Counted from the stretch's first letter, positions 1 through 9,745 are shown. The stretch is 64,000 nt of DNA from Paenibacillus tarimensis (GCF_021532315.1 NZ_JAKGAO010000024.1:1-64000); one strand, 5' to 3'. Translations and numbers: made by a program. Notes: generated by a model from the sequence alone, not told the origin.

Positions 1-3000
1 TCCGGGACACCAGTCCCCATGCATCGTACTCGTAGCGTGCCGCTACCTTCCCGTCCTTGTCGGTCAGCGCCGTGACATCGCCATGCCCATTGTACACGTA
101 CCAGAAGGTCTGGCCCTTGTACGTTATGGACAGCGGCCGGCCGCTTTCGCTGAAGGTATAGGAGGCTGCCGTTTCCCCCGCACTATTCTTCTCATCCGTG
201 ATGACATACGTATCGCCCTTGTAGTGATACTTCGTCGTTTCCTGGATGCTGCCCGTGTGGTTGAACTGTGACTTGGTCATCCGGCGGCCGAACATGTCGT
301 AGGTATACGACTCTCCGAAGCCGTCCGGGAACGTGACCTTCATCAGCTGGCCGCGCGCATTCCATTCATACTTGCTGCGCCCGTCTGTCAGCAGGTTGCC
401 GTCTACGTCATACGTGTAAGCATAATCCTCCAGCCGGATCAGGTTCTCGCGCTTCTGGATTTCGTTCTTCTCGTTATACGTCCAGCGCGTACCGACGATG
501 GTGTAGCCTGCCCCGACTTTGCGGATCCGCTCAAACAGCTTCGGATGCTCGCCTGCTGGCAGGTTTACTTCTCCGTTGACGACCTGGTCGATCGCGGCCA
601 GCACATTCTCGAGCTGTCCCGTTTCCTTGCTGCCTGTTACGGACGAGCCATTGGCGGAACTGCCCGATCCCGATGCCGTACCCAGAACTTCGCCGAACTT
701 CTTGTACAAACCATGCTTCTTGCCCTTGCCATTATTCAGGCCATTGCTGCCGGCATTGGTGGCGCACTCTCCGCTCTCCTTGTTGTGGCCGTTCGCATTA
801 CCTTTGCCATTGTTGCCCGGGCCGGAGCCATTATTGTCCTTGCTCTCATTCTTACCATTGCTGAAATTCGTGATTGCAGGGCTGCTGAGAACAGAGGACA
901 TCGAATTGCCTTTGCCTTTGCCATTACCATTACCGTTACCGTTACCGTTATTGCCATTACCATTACCGTTACCGTTATTGCCATTACCATTACCGTTACC
1001 GTTGCCATTGTTGCCATTACCATTACCGTTGCCGTTGCCATTACCATTGCCGTTTCCATTGCCGTTACTGCTTGGCGCAGTACAGCCGCTGGACGGACTG
1101 CCTCCTGCCTCTCCCGGCTCCTCAGGAGCTGTGTCCGGGGCGGTCGTCATCGGCATGCCGAGCACCAGCTCGACAAGCTGCTCAATGGTAATTTCCTGCT
1201 GCTTATCCAGCTTGGACCCCTGAATAACTGCCTTGCGGACCGTACGGTTGCCTGCCCCGTCGTACTCATAACGGATCAGATCGCCTTCGGGAGTCGTGAC
1301 CTGCTGCAGCTGCTCGCGGTCATCATAAGCATAGCCCGTTGCATTCTTGTGTGTGCTGACTCCCGTTACGAAGTCCCGCTCGTTATGCTCATAAGCGCTT
1401 GAATCGAGCACCTCGCCGCCCGCTTTGGTCCGCGTCTGTCTGGTGCCGATCACATGGCTTGGTTTGAAGACCGTATCCGTTACCGTTCCATTCGGGTACT
1501 CGAGCGATTTTACATACCCGTCTGCATCGTAAGCATACGTATAGGTGTAACCCCTCGTATCCGTGTACGTTACCGGACGGCCTGCGGCATCCCGCGTTAC
1601 TGCGGTTGACTTGCCGTTAATAAGCTCGGTCTCGATATCTCCGTTGGCATCATACGTATACTCGAGTGTATCGCCATTCGGATAAGTCGTCCGCTTCAAT
1701 TGATTATTAGGATAATAGCTGAATGTGATCGTGCCTTCCGGCCCGGACTGCGTCAGCAGGTTGCCCGCTTTGTCATAGGTGTACCGGATGACGGTGCCGT
1801 CGCTGTACGTCTCGGAGATTCTGCGGTTCATGTAATCATACGCATACTCCGTCTTCAAGCCGCCCGGCTTCAATTCCATCGTCAGATTGCCGTTCGCGTC
1901 GTATCCGTACTTGAATACATCCTCTACCGTGCCGCTCGAACCCTGACGGGTAAATACCTCGCGGATCTTGTTGCCCGATTCATCGTATTCTATGGTCGTC
2001 AGCTGACCGTTCGGGTCCTTCTGGGAGGTCTTATTGCCGACCTTGTCATACGTATAGGTTGTAACAAGCGCCCCTGCGCCGCTAATATTCTCCTCCACGG
2101 AAATCAGGCGGTTACGGGTATCGTAATTGTACTTGACCGTTCCATACACCGGACGGCTCGCGGACCGGACATTGTTAACCCCGTCATACTGGTAAGTCGT
2201 CACGCCGTCTGCCGGACTCGTCTGCCGGATCAAACGGCCGTCCGCATCATACACATTTACCGTCGTGCCGCTGCCTTCTTTATCCGTCTCCGTCAGCAGG
2301 TTGCCTTCAAGGTCATACGTATACCGGATTGTGCCGCCTAATGCGTCGCTCTCGGTCAGCACCTGCCCACGGTAATTGTACGTCCACGACATGTCCCGTC
2401 CAAGCGGACGGCGTTCAGAGAGCATATAGCCCGCCGGGCTGTAGCTGTATGTGGTCCACTGGCCAGACGGGTCCGTCTTGCGGACCAGCTGCCCCTCGGT
2501 GTCATAAGCGTACCGGGTAATATGCCCGTTGCCATCCTTCTCCGAGATCATCTGCCCCTGCGGGTTGTAGACATAGGATACCGTAACCGACTCACCCTGC
2601 AGATCCGGGCCGCTGCGCGTCTCCGACACTGCCTGCCCCTCTCCGTCATATACGAAGCGGACCAGGTTGCCGTTCGGATCTCGGGCCAGCACCACATCCC
2701 CATTGGCATTGACCGTATAGTACGAGTGAATGGCTTCATTCGCCGCCGTCATGGCGGTGGCGCCCTTGCGGTATTGTATCAGCTCCGACATCGGTCCGCC
2801 CTGCTCGTAGACCATCTTCGCCGCATGGCCTGCCGCATCAATCACGATTACCGGATTGCCGCTGGTGTCATAGACCTGATACTCCTTGCTGCCATCCGGC
2901 AGCGTCCGCTGCACCTCGCGGTCCATCGAGTCATAACGATACGACGTCACGCGCAGCTCTGTCATCGCCCCGCCAGGCAGCGGGTTCTGTTCCGTCTCCT

Positions 3001-6000
3001 TGATCACCCGGCCGAATTCATCGTACTCGTATGTGATGACGAGCCCGGCAGCATCCTTGGACTGCAGCATAACGCCATCAGGTGTAAACTTGTAGGCATT
3101 CTCCGCCCACTTGCCGTCAGCGAGCTGGATTTTCTCATGAGTGGTATTGCCCCATGCATCCGGCGTGAACAGAATCTTCTGGGTCACGCCCGCCTGCACC
3201 TGCTCAACCTGCCCGATCAGCCTGCCATGCTTGTCATAGTCATAACTGATCCGCTGCCCCTCTTCGTTGACCCGTTCCTTCTCATTGCCAAAAGCGTCAT
3301 AAGACGAGGTCACCGTCTCGCCCGCCGCATTGACCGTCTGAATCAGCCTGCCCTCGGGATCCGTCTTCTCCACAGTAGTAACGGTGGCTGGATGGCCGTT
3401 CTCGTTAAGCGTCTGCTCGGTTATGGTCGTCGAGTCGCCTTCATAGCGGTAAGTCGTGACATACCCGTTCCCGTCTGTGCTGCTCGCAATCCGGCCCAGC
3501 TTGTCATAGGAGAAGCTGCGTGTAACGACAACTTCATCACCGGCATTAACGCTGTCACCCGTTCCGGTCGGGAGAGCGGTACCCTTGTAGTGAGGAACAG
3601 GACCGCCGACTGTCTCCTTGACCCGGCTGCCGTTCTTGTCATAGGCATATCTCTCCCATGCACCGCCCGGCTTCGTCTCTTCCACCAGAGCGCCCAGTGA
3701 GTTGTAAAAGAAGGTGGTAACAAGCTGCTGCTCGGGCAGCTGTCCGGCTTGTACAGGCAGATCTGCCGGGACATTAGCTTTCACGGTTTCCGTGCGCTTC
3801 ACTACCCGGTCCCGCAAATCATAGGCAAAAGCAGTCTTGCCGCCGTCAGGAGCCACCACAACGGTCTGTCGTCCGGCACTGTCATATTCAATCTGTGTTA
3901 CGGAAGGATTCTGCTCCGGCGATTCGACCTGCTTGATCATGTCTCCGGCTTTATTGTAATACGTGCGGGTTACAAGCCCGCGGGCATCGGCCGATTCGGT
4001 AACGAGCCCGCGGCTGTCATAGACCGTCGTCTCCTTCAGGGTACCGCTTGTGCCTGCACCCAGCGGCTTGGTCTCCTGCGCCAGCACGCGCCCTTCGCCG
4101 TCCACCGTATAGACGGTCTTCGTCAGCTCGTCCTCTTCGCTGATCAGATGGCCCCCGTCATTATAAGCCATCGTGGTCGTACGCTTAACCGATGGATCAG
4201 CCTGGTCGAACTCTACACGCTTCGTGAGACGACCGAATATATCGTAGGCAAGAATCTCTTCCAGCCCGACAGCCGATACCTTGTGCGTGACCCGGCCAAC
4301 GGCGTCATACTCGTTAACCGCCTCAGCTTCATCCCCGGTATCCGGATTGGTGATGATTCGAACGACATTGCCATTCTGGTCATTCTCATAACGGACAGGG
4401 GTGCCGTCCGTTACAAGATAGCTGTTGTCGTCATACGTGTACTCGAAGGTATGGCCTTCTCCGTCCGTACGCTTCTGCAGCAATCCGTTCTCCGTGAACT
4501 CTTCCTTCGTGACAATATCATATGGCGCATGAATGCCTGCCGGATCGCTGACCTTCTCGGTCTTTGTCCGGCTTACAATATGCCGGTTGTTCTTGATATA
4601 GCTGTAGCTTACTTCATAACCGCCCGGACCGGTCTCACCGGTCAAGTCTCCCTGCGCATCGTAGCTGTACGACAGAATTGCCCCGGATGGGCGGAGCTCC
4701 GCCTCGAGCCATCCCTGCTCGTTATAGCGGTAGGCCCGCTTGCGTCCGAGTGGGTCTGTCTCGGCTATCAGACGGTTGCGGTCATATTCATAGACCGTCT
4801 CCGCATCTGCTTCCTCATCACCGTCCGGCACCTTCTGCACGCGTGCGGCAGGACGGTTCGCTACATTCCAGCGCAGCGTATACGCACCGGAAGGACGCTC
4901 CACCTTCGCTTCCCGCTGTCCGTAAGCGATGCGGACGAATTCCTTCACATCATCCTGCTTGCGGGTCATGGATGCCTGCTCCATCCGGTTGGCATCGTCG
5001 TAAGACCATGCCGTTACAACCGACTCCTCCGTCACTCCGGTCTCTGCACGGTTGTTGCTGCCGTTATCGATGACGCGGTCAACCCGCTTCATGCTGTCGT
5101 AAGTGAAGCGAGTGATCTTGAGCGACGGATCGCGGAAGCCGACGAACTGGCCTTCAGCGTCGTACATGAAGAAGAACTTCCGCTTCTCCCCCGGTTCATT
5201 ACCGATGCCGTCCAGCTCCGTAACGACGGTCGAATAGAGCTCTCCGTCCTGCTTGTACTGGAATTCCACCTTATGGCCAGCCGTGTCGGTTACCGATTTA
5301 ATCCGGTAATCATGACCGCCGTGATAGTTCGGCCAGCTGATCCAGGAGAAGAATACCTGGTTATTATTGCGGTCTTGAATCAGCCAGAACCGCCCGTCAT
5401 TCTTGAACCGGTAGCGGAGCTGGTCCGGCCACTCCATGATGAAGGCGTTCAAGTCCTGCGGGTTGGACGCATTCGGATCCAGCGTCAGCTTCGGATAATC
5501 CGTCTTCTGACCGTCCGCATAGCTGGTATATCCGCCGTTCTCTTCCTTGAACCAGTAGGTTGTTCCGTCAAAGCCCGTCCAGGTGATATCCCCGCCCGGC
5601 CACTTGTTCAATCTGGAATCCAGACTGAAGCTCCATCCGTACCCCAGCATGCCCTTATGGCGGTTCTGGTGGTTGTAGGTGAAATAGATATCGAGATCAA
5701 TACCCGGCCCCTTCTGGGAGAAGCCCTGGAACACCTGATGGCCGTTGCCTGTATCCAGATTGATCGTCACTTCATTGCCGCCGATATCAGCCTTGGCCTG
5801 CGGCCGGTAGCTCTGATCGCCCCCGCCCGGAAGCAGCGGCTGCAGCGGAAGTGTCTCCGTCGATACATTGCCTGCCTTATCCGTCAGCTTAACGGTAAGC
5901 TCCTTGCCCTCTCCCGCGGTATAAGCGTAAGCAATCCGCAGCGGAGTGGAAGAGAAGGTCCGCTCAGCCGGCTGCGAACCGCCGCTGATCTCAAGCTTCT

Positions 6001-6832
6001 CCAGACCGCCTACCATATCCCGGGCTTCCACTGCTATTCTCCGCCCGTCAAGCGGATGAAGCGCCACAAGCTCGGGAGCTGTGCGGTCAATTAGAATGCG
6101 CTGATGCTGCCCCGGATACGCCGGGATGGTGCGAGTTACAGGCGCAGGCGCGGGTCCTGAGCCGGAGGCAGGCATGTTGTACGTGACCGTACCGCTCTCG
6201 GCACTTAACATCATGTAATAATAGCCTTCCGGCAGTTCCTTCCCCTGCGCGTCCTTGCCGTTCCACACGTATTGATTCGTTCCCGAGCGGTCCCGGTAGC
6301 CATCCAGCAGCGTGTAGACCGTACCCTTCTTGATATCCTTCAGCTTAACCGATACCGTATAGCCGGCCGGCGGGTTAACCGGAACTCCTGACTGCGCTGT
6401 TATCCATGCGGACAGATTATCCGTCCACTTGATCGTCATGCTCCCCTGTTCGTTATTGAATACGGGATCTATATCCTGCAGGCTGATATACGCCCCAGCC
6501 GAGCCGCCGCTCTCCTGGCCAGTGGCAGGCTGCTCCTCCAAGACCTGCAATCCGTTAAAGGTATAGTATTTGGGTGTCTGTGTTGCGTTCTGACTACTCT
6601 CCCACGCCTGCAACTCTTCCTGCACCTCGGCACTGCCTGACGCTTCTCCACTTGCCGTCAATGATACAGCAGCAAATCCCCCTACCACAGACGCCACACT
6701 CACAGCTGCACGTTCTGCAGCTGAGGCCGTCATCTGGCCGATACTAATCCATGTCGGCGCAGGCGCAAGGCCTGTAAACATTGATGCTGCCAGCAGGGTG
6801 GATATCCGGCGTTTCCATCTCTTGTTGAACAT
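1..6832 (-). CDS. Secreted RHS/YD-repeat protein (WapA/Rhs type), 3' end outside window
   Basis: One reading frame runs from an ATG at 6832 to the window edge, at least 2277 codons with no stop. It begins with a signal peptide (MFNKRWKRR, then a hydrophobic stretch ending near TASA-AE). Ig-like and linker segments follow, then an Rhs N-terminal motif GYGWSFSLDSRL near residue 400, and from about residue 550 many YD repeats of the type YDANGNLT. A run of Asn-Gly dipeptides lies at about residues 1922-1977. At the window edge is the Rhs core motif YNGHGDVTALTDKDG, which in this family precedes a variable C-terminal tip, often a toxin; that tip lies outside the window. The RBS is the purine-rich GGGAGAGGGAGAGAGT. 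A c-di-GMP riboswitch with terminator precedes the gene. Inference: surface-exposed contact-dependent antibacterial or adhesive protein. Confidence 0.93.
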   Translation of the reverse strand, partial: MFNKRWKRRISTLLAASMFTGLAPAPTWISIGQMTASAAERAAVSVASVVGGFAAVSLTASGEASGSAEVQEELQAWESSQNATQTPKYYTFNGLQVLEEQPATGQESGGSAGAYISLQDIDPVFNNEQGSMTIKWTDNLSAWITAQSGVPVNPPAGYTVSVKLKDIKKGTVYTLLDGYRDRSGTNQYVWNGKDAQGKELPEGYYYMMLSAESGTVTYNMPASGSGPAPAPVTRTIPAYPGQHQRILIDRTAPELVALHPLDGRRIAVEARDMVGGLEKLEISGGSQPAERTFSSTPLRIAYAYTAGEGKELTVKLTDKAGNVSTETLPLQPLLPGGGDQSYRPQAKADIGGNEVTINLDTGNGHQVFQGFSQKGPGIDLDIYFTYNHQNRHKGMLGYGWSFSLDSRLNKWPGGDITWTGFDGTTYWFKEENGGYTSYADGQKTDYPKLTLDPNASNPQDLNAFIMEWPDQLRYRFKNDGRFWLIQDRNNNQVFFSWISWPNYHGGHDYRIKSVTDTAGHKVEFQYKQDGELYSTVVTELDGIGNEPGEKRKFFFMYDAEGQFVGFRDPSLKITRFTYDSMKRVDRVIDNGSNNRAETGVTEESVVTAWSYDDANRMEQASMTRKQDDVKEFVRIAYGQREAKVERPSGAYTLRWNVANRPAARVQKVPDGDEEADAETVYEYDRNRLIAETDPLGRKRAYRYNEQGWLEAELRPSGAILSYSYDAQGDLTGETGPGGYEVSYSYIKNNRHIVSRTKTEKVSDPAGIHAPYDIVTKEEFTENGLLQKRTDGEGHTFEYTYDDNSYLVTDGTPVRYENDQNGNVVRIITNPDTGDEAEAVNEYDAVGRVTHKVSAVGLEEILAYDIFGRLTKRVEFDQADPSVKRTTTMAYNDGGHLISEEDELTKTVYTVDGEGRVLAQETKPLGAGTSGTLKETTVYDSRGLVTESADARGLVTRTYYNKAGDMIKQVESPEQNPSVTQIEYDSAGRQTVVVAPDGGKTAFAYDLRDRVVKRTETVKANVPADLPVQAGQLPEQQLVTTFFYNSLGALVEETKPGGAWERYAYDKNGSRVKETVGGPVPHYKGTALPTGTGDSVNAGDEVVVTRSFSYDKLGRIASSTDGNGYVTTYRYEGDSTTITEQTLNENGHPATVTTVEKTDPEGRLIQTVNAAGETVTSSYDAFGNEKERVNEEGQRISYDYDKHGRLIGQVEQVQAGVTQKILFTPDAWGNTTHEKIQLADGKWAENAYKFTPDGVMLQSKDAAGLVITYEYDEFGRVIKETEQNPLPGGAMTELRVTSYRYDSMDREVQRTLPDGSKEYQVYDTSGNPVIVIDAAGHAAKMVYEQGGPMSELIQYRKGATAMTAANEAIHSYYTVNANGDVVLARDPNGNLVRFVYDGEGQAVSETRSGPDLQGESVTVSYVYNPQGQMISEKDGNGHITRYAYDTEGQLVRKTDPSGQWTTYSYSPAGYMLSERRPLGRDMSWTYNYRGQVLTESDALGGTIRYTYDLEGNLLTETDKEGSGTTVNVYDADGRLIRQTSPADGVTTYQYDGVNNVRSASRPVYGTVKYNYDTRNRLISVEENISGAGALVTTYTYDKVGNKTSQKDPNGQLTTIEYDESGNKIREVFTRQGSSGTVEDVFKYGYDANGNLTMELKPGGLKTEYAYDYMNRRISETYSDGTVIRYTYDKAGNLLTQSGPEGTITFSYYPNNQLKRTTYPNGDTLEYTYDANGDIETELINGKSTAVTRDAAGRPVTYTDTRGYTYTYAYDADGYVKSLEYPNGTVTDTVFKPSHVIGTRQTRTKAGGEVLDSSAYEHNERDFVTGVSTHKNATGYAYDDREQLQQVTTPEGDLIRYEYDGAGNRTVRKAVIQGSKLDKQQEITIEQLVELVLGMPMTTAPDTAPEEPGEAGGSPSSGCTAPSSNGNGNGNGNGNGNGNGNGNNGNGNGNGNGNNGNGNGNGNNGNGNGNGNGKGKGNSMSSVLSSPAITNFSNGKNESKDNNGSGPGNNGKGNANGHNKESGECATNAGSNGLNNGKGKKHGLYKKFGEVLGTASGSGSSANGSSVTGSKETGQLENVLAAIDQVVNGEVNLPAGEHPKLFERIRKVGAGYTIVGTRWTYNEKNEIQKRENLIRLEDYAYTYDVDGNLLTDGRSKYEWNARGQLMKVTFPDGFGESYTYDMFGRRMTKSQFNHTGSIQETTKYHYKGDTYVITDEKNSAGETAASYTFSESGRPLSITYKGQTFWYVYNGHGDVTALTDKDGKVAARYEYDAWGLVSR
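905..1070 (-). repeat. Asn-Gly dipeptide repeat tract inside the Rhs gene
   Basis: Six-base units of the type AAT/AAC-GGN repeat about 25 times in frame with the Rhs protein, giving (NG)n at about residues 1922-1977. It is probably a flexible linker before the last part of the Rhs shell. The codons vary, which argues for selection at protein level rather than a recent slippage product. Confidence 0.85.
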
Positions 6833-6850
6833 ACTCTCTCCCTCTCCCTG

Positions 6851-6890
6851 CCGAAAAAAACAAAACCGCATGCCTGAACTAGGCATGCGG
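6851..6890 (-). terminator. Intrinsic terminator of the c-di-GMP riboswitch
   Basis: A perfect 10-bp stem (CCGCATGCCT / AGGCATGCGG) with a 5-nt loop is followed on the minus strand by TTTTGTTTTTTT. It lies between the aptamer and the RBS of the Rhs gene, so it is the likely expression platform. Confidence 0.9.
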
Positions 6891-6896
6891 AGGAGC

Positions 6897-6930
6897 AGCG
6901 GCAGAACCATCATTCATGGTCCGGCCGCTT
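6897..6930 (-). promoter_or_regulatory. Hairpin between aptamer and terminator
   Basis: An imperfect stem of about 12 bp (AGCGGC..ACCAT paired with ATGGT..GCCGCT) directly follows the aptamer. It may be part of the switching region, but I could not resolve the alternative pairings by eye. Confidence 0.5.
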
Positions 6931-6944
6931 CATCTATGCAGTGT

Positions 6945-7040
6945 CTTCGTCTTCGGCAGTCTGGCAATCCATCAAGTTCAATGGACCCATGACTTTGCGT
7001 CCCTGCCTTACGACAGGTTTGCCCTTTTCGGTTTTTATGC
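6945..7040 (-). ncRNA. Cyclic-di-GMP-I (GEMM-I) riboswitch aptamer
   Basis: On the minus strand the conserved blocks appear in order: GGGCAAACC, a short hairpin with a CGTAAGG loop, GGGACGCAAAGTC, GGGTC, and a second arm ending GCCAGACTGCCGAAG. These match the GEMM-I c-di-GMP aptamer. It lies in the leader of the Rhs gene and is followed by a terminator, so c-di-GMP probably sets read-through into the surface protein. The sign of control (on or off) is not evident. A diguanylate cyclase is encoded at 53200-54630. Confidence 0.9.
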
Positions 7041-7041
7041 G

Positions 7042-7063
7042 CCATTATGCCTAGCATAATTGG
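7042..7063. promoter_or_regulatory. Inverted repeat upstream of the riboswitch
   Basis: The arms CCATTATGC and GCATAATTGG form a near-perfect inverted repeat with one extra T. It sits where the promoter of the Rhs transcript should be. A CATAAT sequence inside it could be a -10 element. The role as an operator is inferred only. Confidence 0.35.
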
Positions 7064-7255
7064 CTATTTGCACCAATTATACTAGTCATAGGCCCAGAAG
7101 AGTATAGTTCTATAGTCCCTTATTCACACAACAAAGATTAAAGTTTCCCGGTTGCATCCAGATCACCAATCCAGAGCCTGTTCGTTACCCCGGGCTTCGG
7201 CTGCTGCGTATAACCCCTTCGCCAGTTGGAACACTAACTTCAGAGGAGGGACTTT

Positions 7256-7774
7256 ATGGATATCACCTGGCACATTGTATGGAAGAGTGCATTCATCGTT
7301 CTGTTCGGCATTCTGATGCTGCGGTTCTCAGGCCGCCGGTCAATCTCGCAGATGACGGCAGCCACAACGGTTATCATGATCTCAATCGGCAACCTGCTTG
7401 CCCAAGGCATTCTGGAGAAGGCCGTCTGGCGCTCCGCTGCCACAGTTGGACTCTTCCTCCTCTATTTAATGCTGCTTGAGTACCTGGAGTTTAGGGTTCC
7501 CTGGTTCGAACGGCTGGTGACAGGCAGAACGATGGTCGTGGTTCGCGATGGCATAGTGGATGACAAGGCACTTCGGAAGCTGCGGCTTACCCGTCACCAG
7601 CTGGAGATGCGGCTCCGCCAGCTTGGCGACCTGCAGATACCCGATCTGAAGAGAGCTACCATTGAAGTTAATGGGAGTATCGGATACGAGCTGATGAGGC
7701 ATGCAAGGCCGGTAACCATCGGGGAGCTGGAACAGATGCTGCAGGCCCTTAAGGAATCCGGCAAGCAGCCTTGA
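7256..7774 (+). CDS. DUF421 (YetF/YcaP-like) membrane protein
   Basis: 172 residues with hydrophobic segments at about 6-25, 35-55 and 57-75, then a soluble C-terminal domain. The order FSGRRSISQMTAATTV, then TVGLFLLYLMLLEYLEF, then GRTMVVVRDG and LRQLGDLQIPDLKRATIEVNG is typical of the YetF/DUF421 family, and the length is usual for its short members. AGAGGAGGG lies 5 nt before the ATG. The gene is monocistronic and divergent from the Rhs unit. The biochemical function of the family is poorly defined; B. subtilis members are linked to spore or envelope stress. Confidence 0.85.
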   Translation: MDITWHIVWKSAFIVLFGILMLRFSGRRSISQMTAATTVIMISIGNLLAQGILEKAVWRSAATVGLFLLYLMLLEYLEFRVPWFERLVTGRTMVVVRDGIVDDKALRKLRLTRHQLEMRLRQLGDLQIPDLKRATIEVNGSIGYELMRHARPVTIGELEQMLQALKESGKQP

Positions 7775-7939
7775 CCGCCGCGCTGCCTGTACGTCCCCCC
7801 TTTTATACTGGAAGTATATAGCCATTTATTCTGCACTAGGATGGACAAGTCTCCTGCGGGAACCTTCCACAGCATCACCGGGTATGCTTCTCCAGTGATG
7901 ACCTGTGAATGCTGTTCTGAATTCAAACTGCCGCCGCGC

Positions 7940-7966
7940 AAGAAAAAGAGGGCCTCCGGGCCCTCC
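7940..7966 (-). terminator. Terminator of the amylase gene
   Basis: A 7-bp GC-rich stem (GAGGGCC / GGCCCTC) with a 4-nt loop is followed by TTTTTCTT on the minus strand, just after the amylase stop. Confidence 0.85.
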
Positions 7967-7979
7967 TTTGTGAACGCTG

Positions 7980-9698
7980 TCAATTGTTGAAGTTAAAGGT
8001 TACCGCAGGATTGCTCGCCGATACAGTGTATGCCCGGTTCGCTCCGCTCCCCCATACTACATTGTTATTAGCGTCCTTCTTAATCGCTTTAAACTCGATG
8101 CTCGTTCCCTTCGGCAGCGGGATGGTGATCGTCCAGGTTGGATAATTGGCGCTGCTGGCCGGACCAACTGCATTCGCCGGGTTCCAGCTGCCAAGCTGAG
8201 GGATGTTGCCAACGATGAAGACATTTTGTCCCACTACCGTAGTTGCATTCTGGATATTGAAGGTCACGTTTACCATCTCGTTCTCATTTCCATTGCCCGG
8301 CTGGTCTCCTGCGCCATACAGTACTGCGATTTGGCCTGCTCCCAGTGTTCCCGTGAGGCGGCCGTTCGCTACTGTGAACGTTCCGCCTCCGCTGGCTTTG
8401 TTCGTATATGTGCCGCTTGCGAGAGCCGTAGGCGAGTTAATCTGGGCTGTGCCCCCGAGGTTAACGATCGTCATGCCTTTCGTGCCGCGCTCGATGAGCA
8501 TAATTTCATTGCCCTGCGTTCTTAGATACTCCGGCTGTCCAACCATAGCATTGCGGAATTTGTTCACCGCTGCAATGTCCGGATCCTTCCACCAGTCATT
8601 CCCGGGAGCACCGAGCGGGCTTCCGAATTTTCCGCTGCCAGCCGGACGGTTGAAGTACAGCGATGTCGTCTCTGATCTGCCGGCAATTAATGCCCAGCCC
8701 ATCTCGATCTGCCACTGATTCATGTTCGTTGACTCTGCCGAATCGTTCGCGTATGTGTCATGCGACTCCACCCAAGTCACCAGCTTGGAGGGGCTCACAC
8801 TGACGCCGTAGTGCTGTGCATAATTCACGTTCTTGCTGCTGTTGAAGCCGACCGCATTGCGAACTTGATGGCCGTAATTTGAAGGCGTTACGTTCATATA
8901 GTTGGCATAACCCGCGAAATTGTCTGCGCCGCCCTGTAGTACCTCGCCGTAGATATAGAGGTTCTCCTTGTTCTGAAGCGAACCCAGCACCCGTGTCCAG
9001 AAATTCGAACCGCCCGTCTCGTTTGGAAGCTCAATGTGCTTGGCTGCATCGAAGCGGAAGCCGTCCGCCCCGAGCGACACCGCATCGTTCAAGAAGGCAA
9101 TGATCATGTCCTGGAGCTGCTGATTAGACGTATTCAAATCCGGAAGCCCGATGCCCCACTGTGTTACCTGCCAGCGGTTGCTCCAATCCTCAACACCTCT
9201 GGCTTCATGCCAAAAAGACGGATTATTCTTAATTGCCGGGTCGACATTGGCTGCTGGCTGATACTGAAGACTCCCTCCCCCTGCATTCCCGGTATGGTTC
9301 GCGACCACATCCACAATGATGTTAATCCCGTACTTCTCCGCCTCCTCGCAGAGTCTGCGAAAGGCTTCACGGTCCCCCAGCTGTGCGTTCCCAATCTTGA
9401 AATTAACGGGCTGATACAGCACCCACCACCTGCTGCCTTCCATAAGCGGCTCCTTGCTTCCCTGAATCGGAGACGTCTGAACCGATTTAAAGCCTGCGGC
9501 CGCAAGTGCCGGAAGATTGTTCCGGATGCTATCAAACGACCAGTTCCACGCATGAAAAATCACCCCATCCTTCGTCGCAGCCGGCAATCCATACGAATTC
9601 GCAGCACTGGCTTGCGGTACGACAGCGGCACCCACAGCCTGCAGCAGCAGCGCAGCAAGCAGCACATACTTCCACAACGGTCTTGCCATGTTTCTCAT
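7980..9698 (-). CDS. amyE: Secreted alpha-amylase, AmyE-like GH13 with C-terminal CBM20
   Basis: 572 residues that hydrolyse internal alpha-1,4 bonds of starch outside the cell. Residues 1-33 are a signal peptide (cut near ASA-AN). The GH13 barrel follows with the family signatures VVANHT (131-136), the nucleophile Asp217 in GFRFDAAKH, the acid/base Glu252 in YGEVLQ and Asp314 in WVESHDTYAND. These blocks resemble B. subtilis AmyE closely. Residues about 475-572 form a CBM20 starch-binding domain (VGNIPQLGSW), which B. subtilis AmyE lacks. AAAGGAG precedes the ATG. Two cre-like sites upstream suggest CcpA carbon catabolite repression. A -35 TTTACA and -10 TATAAT with 17-bp spacing lie very near the RBS. 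Confidence 0.95.
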   Translation of the reverse strand: MRNMARPLWKYVLLAALLLQAVGAAVVPQASAANSYGLPAATKDGVIFHAWNWSFDSIRNNLPALAAAGFKSVQTSPIQGSKEPLMEGSRWWVLYQPVNFKIGNAQLGDREAFRRLCEEAEKYGINIIVDVVANHTGNAGGGSLQYQPAANVDPAIKNNPSFWHEARGVEDWSNRWQVTQWGIGLPDLNTSNQQLQDMIIAFLNDAVSLGADGFRFDAAKHIELPNETGGSNFWTRVLGSLQNKENLYIYGEVLQGGADNFAGYANYMNVTPSNYGHQVRNAVGFNSSKNVNYAQHYGVSVSPSKLVTWVESHDTYANDSAESTNMNQWQIEMGWALIAGRSETTSLYFNRPAGSGKFGSPLGAPGNDWWKDPDIAAVNKFRNAMVGQPEYLRTQGNEIMLIERGTKGMTIVNLGGTAQINSPTALASGTYTNKASGGGTFTVANGRLTGTLGAGQIAVLYGAGDQPGNGNENEMVNVTFNIQNATTVVGQNVFIVGNIPQLGSWNPANAVGPASSANYPTWTITIPLPKGTSIEFKAIKKDANNNVVWGSGANRAYTVSASNPAVTFNFNN

Positions 9699-9716
9699 TA
9701 TTACATCTCCTTTAGG

Positions 9717-9745
9717 ATTATATTTTTACAGCATATCGCTGTAAA
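9717..9745 (-). promoter_or_regulatory. Candidate sigma-A promoter of the amylase gene
   Basis: TTTACA, 17 bp, TATAAT on the minus strand. The boxes are good, but the transcript would start only about 13 nt before the ATG, almost within the RBS, so an additional upstream promoter is possible. Confidence 0.4.

Noticed and set aside
905-1070. Regular short repeats that might be a CRISPR or microsatellite
   Set aside because: The units are six bases, in frame and without spacers; they encode a dipeptide linker.
545-1402. Plus-strand frames with (TVTVI)n or (PLPLPL)n repeats
   Set aside because: They are shadows of the Asn-Gly repeat encoded on the minus strand.
3749-6094. Long plus-strand open frame (781 codons) and several others across 83-5073
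   Set aside because: They lie antisense to the Rhs gene, have no RBS and show arginine/isoleucine-rich nonsense composition. The minus frame carries a signal peptide and YD repeats.
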